Notes: generated by a model not told the origin, from the letters alone. Positions 5,976-12,411 are shown, counted from the first letter of the stretch. The stretch is 12,411 nt of DNA from Frondihabitans sp. (GCA_025464735.1 JAODMX010000076.1:1-12411); one strand, 5' to 3'. Program-made: numbers and translations.

Positions 5976-7097
5976 CCGGAAAACGCGCGGGTTGTGCGAG
6001 CTGATCGTCCGCGCGTTCCGCCAGTGCCGGTCGAGGGCGATCGTCCCGCTCGTCCCGGACGCACCCAGAGCGTCGAAGACGAGCGTGCCGGCGTCGAGCA
6101 CTCCCTGCGTGATGACGGCCTGCGCCTGAACGACCGCCAGCCAGGAGTCCCGTCTGTCCGTCTCGGATCCGGACTCGACGAAGCGGTCGACAAGAGCGAC
6201 GCTCGCCGCGAAGGCACTCTCGACCGAGAAGGCCAGAGTGGACAGGCGGCCAACGACCTCGAGGATCTGGGGATCGTCGGTGGGCGACTCGGTCGTGCCG
6301 TTGCCGTGCGACCTGCGTCGGGCCTTCAGCGCAGCAACGCCGTCACGGACGATGGCTCTGCCGATCCCGACGAGAAGCGAGTGGAGCACGCTCTGGTAGT
6401 ACTGAGACTGGTAGGAATACCTGCTCGCGTACGGGATCGCATCCTCGGGCTCGACATGGGCATCGCGGTAGGTCACGCTTCCGCTCCCGGTGAGCTTCTG
6501 CCCGAAGCCATCCCAGTCGTCGCCGACCGTCACCCCTTCCTGATCGGCTGGCACCAGGGCGACGATCTTCGCCCCGTGAGGATCGGCCGCCAGGACCGTG
6601 AACCAGTCCGCGTAGACGCTTCCGGTCGAGTAGTACTTGGCACCGTTGACCTTCCAGCCGGTGGTTGTCGGTTCGATCGTCGTCTCGACTTTCGCCTGGG
6701 TGAACGGGCCGCTCTCGCTCCAGCCGCCGCCGACGATCTCGCCCCGACCGAGCCGCTCCAGCCAGACGCCCGAGCGCTCCTCGTCAAGGGCATGGAGGCG
6801 GTCTTCGACGAACGAGTAGTGATTCCGCCAGATGTGCGCGAGGTTCGGATCGACCTCGGCCAACTCGACGAGCAGGAAGAGGAGATCGGACAGGCGCGCG
6901 CCGAAACCCCCGAGAGCCACCGGGGTCCGGATCCGGGCGAATCCGGCATCGGCGAGCCACCCCAGCTGCTCGCGGGCCAGCCGCCCCGCCTGCTCACGCT
7001 CGAGGGAGTCGACTGCGATCCTCGCGAAAACGGGTCGGAAGATCGCCGCCAGCGCGTCGTAGCGCTCATCGCCGATGGGCATCCTCACCCCGGTCAT
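5922..7097 (-). CDS. DszC/SfnC-like flavin monooxygenase (acyl-CoA dehydrogenase fold)
   Basis: This is a group D-type flavin-dependent monooxygenase using reduced FMN or FAD from a separate reductase; 391 residues. N-terminal helical domain: LEREQAGRLAREQLGWLADAGF (split at 32-46 and 47-53), then RIRTPVALGGFGARLSD. Middle beta-domain: WSESGPFTQAKVET and GWKVNGAKYYSTGS (147-160), then DDWDGFGQKLTGSGSV (193-208). The C-terminal helices end with DRHWRNARTISSHNPRVF (356-373) and VGDLLVNG. The HNP motif with His368, and His93 in RNHYSFVED, resemble residues lining the active site of the sulfoxidising DszC. The absence of an acyl-CoA catalytic Glu context and the HWRNART-HNP ending argue against a true acyl-CoA dehydrogenase. 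The start ATG at 7095-7097 is 14 bp after the upstream gene's stop; ATG at 7080-7082 is an alternative. It is last in the MFS/AhpD-like run. Confidence 0.87.
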   Translation of the reverse strand: MTGVRMPIGDERYDALAAIFRPVFARIAVDSLEREQAGRLAREQLGWLADAGFARIRTPVALGGFGARLSDLLFLLVELAEVDPNLAHIWRNHYSFVEDRLHALDEERSGVWLERLGRGEIVGGGWSESGPFTQAKVETTIEPTTTGWKVNGAKYYSTGSVYADWFTVLAADPHGAKIVALVPADQEGVTVGDDWDGFGQKLTGSGSVTYRDAHVEPEDAIPYASRYSYQSQYYQSVLHSLLVGIGRAIVRDGVAALKARRRSHGNGTTESPTDDPQILEVVGRLSTLAFSVESAFAASVALVDRFVESGSETDRRDSWLAVVQAQAVITQGVLDAGTLVFDALGASGTSGTIALDRHWRNARTISSHNPRVFRLRQVGDLLVNGVDASLN

Positions 7098-7111
7098 CGC
7101 CAGCGTCCCGC

Positions 7112-7462
7112 TCAGGAGTGGCTGTGCTCCGAGGCACCGCCCAGCTTGAACGCGAGACGGCCGTGCGCGTAGCCGCCTCCGGCGCGGATGGCAGTGGCCA
7201 CCCAGGCCGCCTCGGCAAGCTCGGCCTCGGAGGCGCCGGCCTTCACGGCATTCTGGCTGTGGGCGTCGATGCAGTAGACGCACTGCGTCGTGATCCCCAC
7301 GGCGAGCGCAATCAGCTCCCGGTACTTGAGCGGGATCTCACGACCCTCCTCCTGGAAAACGGCTGCGTCGAAGGCCGCGAACTTCTCGAGGATGTCCGGC
7401 GTCTCCTTCTTGTAGACGCGGGTGTAGGTCTTGTCTGCCTGGCGGTCGAAGTAGTCACTCAT
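7112..7462 (-). CDS. AhpD-like carboxymuconolactone decarboxylase-family protein
   Basis: This is a 116-residue all-helical protein of the CMD/AhpD superfamily, cytoplasmic and probably oligomeric. It carries the AhpD redox motif CVYCIDAHSQNA (61-72), a CxxC pair (Cys61, Cys64) followed by His68, preceded by LKYRELIALAVGITTQ (45-60). A second conserved stretch is AAWVATAIRAGGGYAHG (85-101). The CxxC makes a peroxidase or disulfide-reductase role more likely than true decarboxylation; the physiological partner is unknown. The start is ATG at 7460-7462, where the family's normal N-terminus begins; the frame runs further up into the MFS gene but that is not coding. It lies 55 bp after the MFS stop and 14 bp before the monooxygenase start, so all three are probably cotranscribed. 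A plausible job is removing peroxide leaked by the flavin monooxygenase. Confidence 0.9.
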   Translation of the reverse strand: MSDYFDRQADKTYTRVYKKETPDILEKFAAFDAAVFQEEGREIPLKYRELIALAVGITTQCVYCIDAHSQNAVKAGASEAELAEAAWVATAIRAGGGYAHGRLAFKLGGASEHSHS

Positions 7463-7517
7463 GCTTCGATCGTTCCACTGCGCAAGTCTGGGTGAAAGTC
7501 GGCCGTCACATGCCGAC

Positions 7518-8903
7518 TCACGAACTCTCCGGATCCGGAACAGGGGTCGTCCGCAAGCGGACGGCGGCGACCGCAGCCGCGAGAATGATCGCCGCGGCGA
7601 CGACGAAGCTCGTCTGCAGCCCGGCGACGAAGTGCGCTCGGTCGGCGATAAGCGCACCGAAGACGGCGATGGCCACGGCACCACCGACCTGACGGAACGT
7701 GTTGAAGACCGCACTGGCGGTCCCGGCCCGATGTGACGGAACGCTCGCAAGCACGACCGAGGTCACCGGCGGCATTGCGACGGATCCTCCTGCTCCGGTG
7801 AAAATCGCTCCGATGATCACGAGGAGCGGATTCCCGAGCGGCGCGGTGACGATCTGCGAGATCAACCCGACGACCATGGCCAACAGGCCGAAGACGACGG
7901 GAACGCGCGGCCCGAATCGGTTGGCAAGCGTTCCACTGATGACGTTGCCGACGACGCTGAAGGCGGCGGACGGAAGAAAGATGAGCCCGGCGACGAACGG
8001 CGAGAGACCGAGATCTTGCTGAAGGAAGAGGCTCAGCACGAACACGGTGCCGAAGTTGCCGACCATGAACGCGAAGCCGACTCCAAGCGAGATCCTCATT
8101 CCGCTCGAGCGGAACAGGTCGAGCGGCATCATCGGGTGACGTCCGCGCGCCTGGCGGAGGAGGAACAGCACGAGGCTGACACCTGCGACTACGAACGCTG
8201 TGATGACGACAGGCGAAGTGAAGCCGATCGAACCGCCCTCGATGAGGCCGAACACCAATCCGACCAGGGTTCCCAGGGCCGCTGCCTGCCCCGCCCAGTC
8301 GAACGGGCTGGGTCGCGGTGTCGAGGGCGCCACTCGGATCACCAGCACCAGCATCAGGATGCACACGGGGAGGTTGATGGCGAAGACCAGTCGCCAGTCG
8401 AGCGTCGTCAAGGCACCGCCGAGAAGAGGGCCGACTGCACCGGCCACTGCTCCCCCGACAGCCCAGATTCCGAGCGCGTGCGCGCGCTCCCGGGCATCCG
8501 GGAACGCCTCACGAATGAGCGCCATCGACGCCGGAAGCATGATCGCTGCCGCCGCCCCCTGAACAACACGAGACGCGATCAGGATCCCGAGCGACGGTGC
8601 CACGGCGCAGGCGACCGATGCCACGAGGAAGCCGCCGATCCCCACCGTGATCGCCCGCCTCGCGCCGATGCGGTCGGAGAAGTTGCCGGCGAAGAGCAAC
8701 AGGGAGGCGAACATCAACGTGTAGCCATCGATGACCCACTGCAGACCGGACGTGCTCCCGCCGAACTCCCTTCCGATCCGGGTGAGCGCAACGTTCACGA
8801 TCAGGATGTCGAGGGTGATCAGGAAGAAACCCAGAGATGCCAACGCCAGGGTGCGGCGCGCGCGACTCGGTGCGATGGCCCCTCGTGCCCGCGTGTCGGT
8901 CAT
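7518..8903 (-). CDS. MFS transporter, DHA2 (EmrB/QacA-like) drug:H+ antiporter
   Basis: This is an inner-membrane proton-driven exporter of 461 residues with 12-14 predicted hydrophobic segments. TM1 is LALASLGFFLITLDILIVNV (split around residues 18-38) with the family's Asp32 (LDILIVNVALTRIGREF). Motif A appears as GNFSDRIGARR (73-83), motif B as SRVVQGAAAAIMLPAS (111-126), and the antiporter motif C as GIWAVGGAVAGAVGPLLGG (145-163). The C-terminal half has VAGLIFLPSA and RAGTASAVFNTFRQVGGA (392-409), typical of DHA2. The start is taken as ATG at 8901-8903; a TTG four codons upstream is possible. It is divergent from the MmyB-type regulator with a 101-bp gap and leads the minus-strand run with the AhpD-like and monooxygenase genes. 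The substrate is unknown. Confidence 0.92.
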   Translation of the reverse strand: MTDTRARGAIAPSRARRTLALASLGFFLITLDILIVNVALTRIGREFGGSTSGLQWVIDGYTLMFASLLLFAGNFSDRIGARRAITVGIGGFLVASVACAVAPSLGILIASRVVQGAAAAIMLPASMALIREAFPDARERAHALGIWAVGGAVAGAVGPLLGGALTTLDWRLVFAINLPVCILMLVLVIRVAPSTPRPSPFDWAGQAAALGTLVGLVFGLIEGGSIGFTSPVVITAFVVAGVSLVLFLLRQARGRHPMMPLDLFRSSGMRISLGVGFAFMVGNFGTVFVLSLFLQQDLGLSPFVAGLIFLPSAAFSVVGNVISGTLANRFGPRVPVVFGLLAMVVGLISQIVTAPLGNPLLVIIGAIFTGAGGSVAMPPVTSVVLASVPSHRAGTASAVFNTFRQVGGAVAIAVFGALIADRAHFVAGLQTSFVVAAAIILAAAVAAVRLRTTPVPDPESS

Positions 8904-8991
8904 GCCCCTATGCAACCCTGCTTGTCGCGCGTGTGGGGTGCTCGGCTGAGAGGTGTACCGAGGGAGAACCCCAGAGTCACGGCAACGCTCG

Positions 8992-8997
8992 TAGTGT
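8992..8997 (+). promoter_or_regulatory. Putative -10 element for a leaderless regulator transcript
   Basis: TAGTGT fits the actinobacterial TANNNT -10 pattern and ends 7 nt before the ATG at 9005. Transcription would then begin at or next to the start codon. No Shine-Dalgarno sequence is visible upstream of this ATG (GTCGAAGCC), in keeping with a leaderless mRNA. No clear -35 is seen. Confidence 0.45.
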
Positions 8998-9004
8998 CGA
9001 AGCC

Positions 9005-9931
9005 ATGACGTTGCGGAGCGAAGATGAGGTGAGGGAGTTCCTCACCAGCCGACGCGCCAAGGTGCGGCCGGAGCAGGTCGACCTTCCCGGCGGCCCGAAC
9101 CGGCGCGTGCCGGGGCTTCGTCGCGGCGAAGTCGCCCTGCTCGCCGGGGTCAGCATCGAGTACTACTCGAAGCTCGAACGCGGTCACCTCGCGGGCGTTT
9201 CCGAGAGCGTGCTCGATGCGGTCGCCCGCGCCCTTCTTCTCGACGAGGCCGAACGCGACCACCTGATGGATCTCGCCCGGGCAGCGAACGACTCCCCGAC
9301 GAAGCAGCGTCGGCGGTCGACGAGGTCCCTCACGATCCGCCCTGGCCTGCAATTCGTTCTCGACGGCATCACCGGAGGCCCGGCGTTCGTCCGCAACGGT
9401 CGACTCGACATCCTCGGTGCGAACCAGCTCGGCCGGGCTCTCTACGCCGACCTCTACGAGACGCAGAGCCACCCGATCAACCTGGCCCGCTTCGCGTTCC
9501 TCGACCGGAAGCACTCCGACCTGTTCTACCCCGACTGGGGCCTGGCAGCGGACCAGTCCGTGGCGATCCTGCGAACGGAGGCCGGCAAGGATCCCTACGA
9601 CAAAGACCTGCAGGATCTCATCGGCGAGCTCTCGACCCGCAGCGAGGAGTTCCGTGTCAAGTGGGGCGCACACGATGTCCGACGTCACGCCACCGGTGCC
9701 AAGCAATTCCGGCACCCCGTCGTCGGCGACCTCGACCTCGTCTTCGAAAGCGCGGAGCTGCTGGCCGATCCGGGCTTGAGCCTTCTGCTCTACAGCGCCG
9801 AACCGGGCTCGCCCACGGCCGACGCCCTCCGCCTTCTGGCGAGTTGGACCGCGACACCGACTGCCGGTGCCGAGGATCCTGCACAGCCGAACACGACGAA
9901 TTCACCGTTCTCCACAGAAAGGGACTCATGA
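9005..9931 (+). CDS. HTH transcriptional regulator, XRE N-terminus with MmyB-like ligand domain
   Basis: This is a transcription factor of 308 residues. The N-terminal Xre-type HTH covers about residues 8-92, with the family signature RRVPGLRRGEVALLAGVS followed by IEYYSKLERG (33-60). Then comes the MmyB-like PAS-related ligand domain: GGPAFVRNGRLDILGANQLGRALYADLYE (124-152, split), ARFAFLDRKHSDLFYPDW (161-178) and WGAHDVRRHATGAKQFRHPVVGDLDLVFE (220-248), all characteristic. This family commonly controls an adjacent oxidoreductase or efflux gene. The start ATG at 9005 is chosen because homology begins there; the frame extends upstream without family similarity. Its stop overlaps the cupin ATG (ATGA), so the two are translationally coupled. 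It is divergent from the MFS gene, its likely target. Confidence 0.93.
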   Translation: MTLRSEDEVREFLTSRRAKVRPEQVDLPGGPNRRVPGLRRGEVALLAGVSIEYYSKLERGHLAGVSESVLDAVARALLLDEAERDHLMDLARAANDSPTKQRRRSTRSLTIRPGLQFVLDGITGGPAFVRNGRLDILGANQLGRALYADLYETQSHPINLARFAFLDRKHSDLFYPDWGLAADQSVAILRTEAGKDPYDKDLQDLIGELSTRSEEFRVKWGAHDVRRHATGAKQFRHPVVGDLDLVFESAELLADPGLSLLLYSAEPGSPTADALRLLASWTATPTAGAEDPAQPNTTNSPFSTERDS

Positions 9932-10329
9932 AGGTCCAACCCAAGAACCCCACGGTCAAGAATCCGCCGACGAACTTCACCGGCGACGTCTGGGTCGACG
10001 GCATCGCCTCGCCGAAGGATGCCGGGCAGCGCATGAGCGCCGCCAAGGTCCGGTTCTCACCGGGCTCCCGCAGCAACTGGCACTCGCACGCGCTTGGCCA
10101 GACCCTCTATGTCACCGAAGGCGTCGGATTCGTGCAGAGCCGCGGTGGCGCGATCATCGAGATCCGACCGGGCGACACGATCTACACTCCGCCGGGCGAG
10201 GAGCACTGGCACGGAGCGACTCCCGACGACTTCATGGAGCACCTCGCGCTCCTGGACATCGCAGACGACCCGAGCACCACTACCGTGTGGCTCGAGCCCG
10301 TCACCGATGCCGAGTATCGGAGGCCGTAG
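9928..10329 (+). CDS. Single-domain cupin, Mn-type hydroxynitrile-lyase-like
   Basis: This is a 133-residue bicupin-less beta-barrel metalloprotein, cytoplasmic. The first cupin motif is SRSNWHSHALGQTLYVTEG (47-65), giving metal ligands His52, His54 and Gln58. The second is RPGDTIYTPPGEEHWHGA (80-97) with His93. The three-His plus Gln set, with Gln where most cupins have Glu, matches the manganese-dependent bacterial (R)-hydroxynitrile lyases such as the Granulicella enzyme. Close relatives are often annotated only as cupin or carboxymuconolactone-decarboxylase-associated proteins, and their natural reaction is uncertain. AAAGG at 9918-9922 lies 5 nt before the ATG, and the ATG overlaps the regulator's stop by four bases. 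It is followed at once by the start of a truncated alcohol dehydrogenase, suggesting an ancestral regulator-cupin-dehydrogenase operon for carbonyl or cyanohydrin-type chemistry. Confidence 0.88.
   Translation: MKVQPKNPTVKNPPTNFTGDVWVDGIASPKDAGQRMSAAKVRFSPGSRSNWHSHALGQTLYVTEGVGFVQSRGGAIIEIRPGDTIYTPPGEEHWHGATPDDFMEHLALLDIADDPSTTTVWLEPVTDAEYRRP
10319..10323 (+). promoter_or_regulatory. Ribosome binding site of the truncated dehydrogenase
   Basis: GGAGG, inside the last codons of the cupin gene, lies 8 nt before the GTG at 10332. It is the best Shine-Dalgarno in the window, yet now serves only a 23-codon remnant. Confidence 0.6.
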
Positions 10330-10331
10330 AC

Positions 10332-10403
10332 GTGCGAGGAGCGGTTCTGTACGCACCCGGTGACGTTCGCGTCGAAGAGCGTCGCGTCGTGCGGCTGGGT
10401 TAG
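10332..10403 (+). pseudogene. N-terminal remnant of a zinc-dependent alcohol dehydrogenase
   Basis: This 23-codon frame begins MRGAVLYAPGDVRVEER, which is the classic N-terminus of medium-chain zinc alcohol dehydrogenases (M-R-A-x-V-L-x-x-P-G-D-V-R-V-E-E). A functional enzyme has about 340-390 residues. Similarity stops near base 10382, after which six unrelated codons lead to TAG. The start is marked by GGAGG 8 nt upstream and lies two bases after the cupin stop, so this was once the third gene of the regulator-cupin operon. Its stop overlaps the convergent monooxygenase stop region (10400-10403). The rest of the gene appears to have been replaced by the monooxygenase/ABC block. It could still be translated as a short peptide, but no function is suggested. 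Confidence 0.75.
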
Positions 10404-11617
10404 CGCGCCTCGCCGGTCGACCAGAAGTACGTCAGATCGGTGCCGTTGATGACGTGGTCGCCGATGACTCGCTGCTGGAAGATCGCCGGATTGTGTGACG
10501 AGAGAGTCCGTGCGTTCCGCCAGTGGCGGTCGAGGGCTCGATCGCGGTCCGTCGCGCTCGCCCCGCCGACCTCGAAGAGTGTAGTCGTCGCCTGAAGGGT
10601 GAGGTCCACCACTGTGAGCTGCACCTGGATTGTGCGCAACTCAGCCGCTTCGATCAGGGAGTCGACCGTGGCGGTGTCTGCGCCGCTCACGATCCCGACA
10701 TGAGCCCGGTCGATAGCCGCAGTCGCGTCGAGGACGAGGGCCTCCGCGGCGACCGCGGCCGCCGAGATCCTGCCGACCACCGACTGCACCAGCGGATCGG
10801 CCGCCGCCGTTGCGGCAACCGAGTGGCCGTAGACGCGCGTCCGCGTCCGAACGAAGTCCGCAGCGTCCCGCGCCGTCGCCCGCGCGACCCCGGCGAGCGA
10901 GGCGAGCAGAACGCTCTGCAGAAAGGACGGCAGAAGGGTCGGCCGACCGGGCGCCCTCTCGGCGCGAATGTTCTCACTCTCGACGTGGACGCCGGTAAGG
11001 CGGGTCGTACCGCTGCCGGTCAGCCGCTGTCCGAACCCGTTCCAGTCATCGCGCGCATCGAGACCCGCCGCATCGACTTCAACCGTTATGCCGGCGACGC
11101 GACCATCGGGTGTCTCGGCTGACACGGTGGTCCAATCCGAGAACAGCGTTCCGGTGCTGTAGTGCTTCTCCCCGTCGAGGCGCCACCCGTCGCCTTCCGG
11201 CTCGATCCTGGTCGAGAGCGAGCCGACCTTCGCAGCGCTCCGCTCGTGACTTGCGTTGCCGAACACCTTCCCCGCGGCGACGAGCCCCAACCAGCGTTGC
11301 CTGCTGTTCGCGCCCGGATCCAGCAGGAGGTCCTCGACGAAGCTGAAGTGAGCCCGAAGGAGCTGCGGAAGATTCGAATCCGCTTCGCCCAACCGAATAA
11401 GGAGGGCGAAGAGATCGGAGGGTGATGCTCCGCCGCCGCCGTCCTCAATCGGAACGGTGACCGCGGTGAAACCGGCGTCGACGAGCCAACGCACCTGCTC
11501 GAACGGCAGGATCCGGCTTCGCTCCCGGTCGACGGCCCCCTCGGCGATGCGGTCGAACACCGGTGCGAACCGGTCGATGAGCTCGTCGCGGGTCTGTGCC
11601 TGCGTGGTGACGGTCAT
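10400..11617 (-). CDS. DszC/SfnC-like flavin monooxygenase, second copy
   Basis: This 405-residue flavin monooxygenase of the acyl-CoA dehydrogenase fold is paralogous to the one at 5922-7097. Shared landmarks: FEQVRWLVDAGFTAVTVPIE (39-58), LLRAHFSFVEDLLLD (86-100) with His90, GWRLDGEKHYSTGTLFSDW (144-162), DDWNGFGQRLTGSGTT (190-205), and the C-terminal DRHWRNARTLSSHNPAIF (363-380) with His375, then VIGDHVINGTDLTYFW. It probably oxygenates an organosulfur or related small substrate using reduced flavin from an unlinked reductase. The ATG at 11615-11617 overlaps the stop of the ABC ATPase gene (ATGA) and is served by GGGAGG at 11624-11629 (minus strand), 6 nt upstream. Cotranscription with an importer suggests that the transported compound or its product is the substrate. 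A true acyl-CoA dehydrogenase is unlikely given the HNP ending. Confidence 0.87.
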   Translation of the reverse strand: MTVTTQAQTRDELIDRFAPVFDRIAEGAVDRERSRILPFEQVRWLVDAGFTAVTVPIEDGGGGASPSDLFALLIRLGEADSNLPQLLRAHFSFVEDLLLDPGANSRQRWLGLVAAGKVFGNASHERSAAKVGSLSTRIEPEGDGWRLDGEKHYSTGTLFSDWTTVSAETPDGRVAGITVEVDAAGLDARDDWNGFGQRLTGSGTTRLTGVHVESENIRAERAPGRPTLLPSFLQSVLLASLAGVARATARDAADFVRTRTRVYGHSVAATAAADPLVQSVVGRISAAAVAAEALVLDATAAIDRAHVGIVSGADTATVDSLIEAAELRTIQVQLTVVDLTLQATTTLFEVGGASATDRDRALDRHWRNARTLSSHNPAIFQQRVIGDHVINGTDLTYFWSTGEAR

Positions 11618-12411
11618 CGTTCGCCTCCCTCGACCTGTTCCAAAGTGCCGAGCTGGTCGGCGCCACCGAGTCGCGGCAGCGCCTCGATGAGGCGCCTCGT
11701 GTACTCCTCCCGGGGCGACCGGAACACTCTCTCAGCGTCGCCCTCTTCGACGACACGGCCGTCTTTGAGCACGAGTACGCGGTCGCTCACATGGTGGATC
11801 ACGCCGAGGTCGTGCGAGATAAAGAGCGAGGCCACCCCGTACGCCGCGCGAATGTCGGCCAGCAGGTCGAGCACCTGCGCCTGCACCGACACGTCGAGGG
11901 CGCTCACCGCCTCGTCGAGAACGAGAACGTCAGGATCCGTGGCCAGCGCTCGGGCGATCGCGACACGCTGCCGCTGTCCCCCCGACAGTGTGAGCGGATG
12001 CCGACCCTCGAGGCCGGCCGGGAGACCGACGTCTGCGAGGAGGGATGCAACCCGAGGGGCCACATCATTCGAGCCGCGATCCGACACCCGGAGTGCGGAG
12101 GCGATCAACTGCCCCACGTTCCGCCGGGGATCGAAGGATCCGAGGGGATCCTGCGACACACTCGCGATCCTCCGCCGGACGGGACGACGGTCCTTCTCGC
12201 GGAGGTCGGACCACGGCGAGCCCTCGAACAGGACACGCCCGCTGTCGGGCACCGTCAGGGCCAGCGCGATCGCTGCGGTCGTCGATTTGCCGGTTCCTGT
12301 TTCGCCGACGATGACGAGGGTCTCGCCGGCGCGGTGCTCTAAATAAAGGTCGTCGACCACGGTGCGGTCGATGCCGTCCGGGCCTTTATAGCTCTTGGTC
12401 ACGTTCTCGAC
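11614..12411 (-). CDS. ABC importer ATP-binding protein (oligopeptide/nickel family), 5'-truncated by window edge
   Basis: This is the ATPase subunit, or the second half of a fused double ATPase, of a peptide-type ABC importer on the inner face of the membrane. The frame is open to the window edge and begins VENVTKSYKGPDG, the normal first strand, so the real start lies beyond 12411 and the GTG at 12400-12402 is internal. Counting from the edge: Walker A GETGTGKST (36-44), Q-loop SVSQDPLGSFDPR (84-96), signature LSGGQRQRVAIARAL (142-156), Walker B VLVLDE (162-167), D-loop SALD, and switch His200 in ISHDLG. Q-loop wording and the YTRRLIEALPRL tail are typical of OppF/DppF-type subunits. The partner permeases and binding protein are expected to the right. 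Four-base overlap with the monooxygenase start indicates one operon. Confidence 0.93.
   Translation of the reverse strand, partial: VENVTKSYKGPDGIDRTVVDDLYLEHRAGETLVIVGETGTGKSTTAAIALALTVPDSGRVLFEGSPWSDLREKDRRPVRRRIASVSQDPLGSFDPRRNVGQLIASALRVSDRGSNDVAPRVASLLADVGLPAGLEGRHPLTLSGGQRQRVAIARALATDPDVLVLDEAVSALDVSVQAQVLDLLADIRAAYGVASLFISHDLGVIHHVSDRVLVLKDGRVVEEGDAERVFRSPREEYTRRLIEALPRLGGADQLGTLEQVEGGER

Noticed and set aside
5994..7172. Long plus-strand open frame opposite the first monooxygenase
   Set aside because: No recognisable domain; the opposite strand encodes a complete conserved enzyme.
7098..7283. N-terminal extension of the first monooxygenase up to base 7283
   Set aside because: It overlaps the AhpD-like gene in another frame and has a low-complexity Arg-rich translation; family homology starts after the ATG at 7097.
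8935..8972. GGGGT...ACCCC and CTCGG...CCGAG inverted repeats between the MFS gene and the regulator, as an operator
   Set aside because: The two pairs do not share a centre of symmetry, and short GC-rich matches like these arise often by chance here.
8837..9004. N-terminal extension of the MmyB-type regulator
   Set aside because: It lies antisense to the MFS start and its Cys/Arg-rich translation does not belong to the family.
8016..9008. Plus-strand open frame opposite the MFS gene, rich in Glu, His and Arg
   Set aside because: Its charged, repetitive look is the reverse complement of hydrophobic membrane-segment codons, not a real acidic protein.

Overview
The window is high-GC DNA with GTG as well as ATG starts, tightly packed genes, several 4-bp ATGA overlaps, and many TetR, GntR and MmyB-type regulators. 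This fits an actinobacterium, and the gene types resemble Microbacteriaceae. That placement is inferred from style and gene content; no rRNA or other marker gene is present. It reads as an accessory metabolic region with no tRNA, rRNA, insertion sequence or CRISPR array. No gene-free stretch exceeds about 220 bases.

Left part (1-3586): the 3' portion of a covalent-FAD (PCMH-type) oxidoreductase converges on a tetR gene. The tetR gene is divergent from an aldo/keto reductase (AKR). Between them lie two near-identical palindromes (CGGAGG-NN-CCTCCG) that look like the TetR operator pair. The AKR converges, three bases apart, on a GntR/FCD regulator.

Middle (3689-8903): a small alpha/beta hydrolase with an Asp at the nucleophile position is divergent from a PLP-dependent O-acetylhomoserine sulfhydrylase (metY-like). 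Facing metY, and overlapping its end by 54 bp, is a three-gene minus-strand run: MFS exporter (DHA2 type), AhpD-like carboxymuconolactone decarboxylase-family protein, and a DszC/SfnC-like flavin monooxygenase of the acyl-CoA dehydrogenase fold.

Right part (9005-12411): an MmyB-type HTH regulator, probably leaderless, is divergent from the MFS gene. It is translationally coupled to a Mn-type cupin resembling bacterial hydroxynitrile lyases. Next comes a 23-codon remnant of a zinc alcohol dehydrogenase that keeps its ribosome binding site and N-terminus but is cut off. It abuts a second DszC-like monooxygenase, itself coupled by an ATGA overlap to the ATPase gene of an oligopeptide-type ABC importer that runs off the right edge.

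Taken together, two DszC/SfnC-like monooxygenases, a sulfide-assimilating MetY and an ABC importer suggest an organosulfur scavenging function: import, oxidative C-S cleavage, then assimilation of the released sulfur. This has been spliced into an older MmyB-cupin-ADH/MFS detoxification locus. The biochemical assignment is inference; the fold and motif assignments are seen in the sequence.
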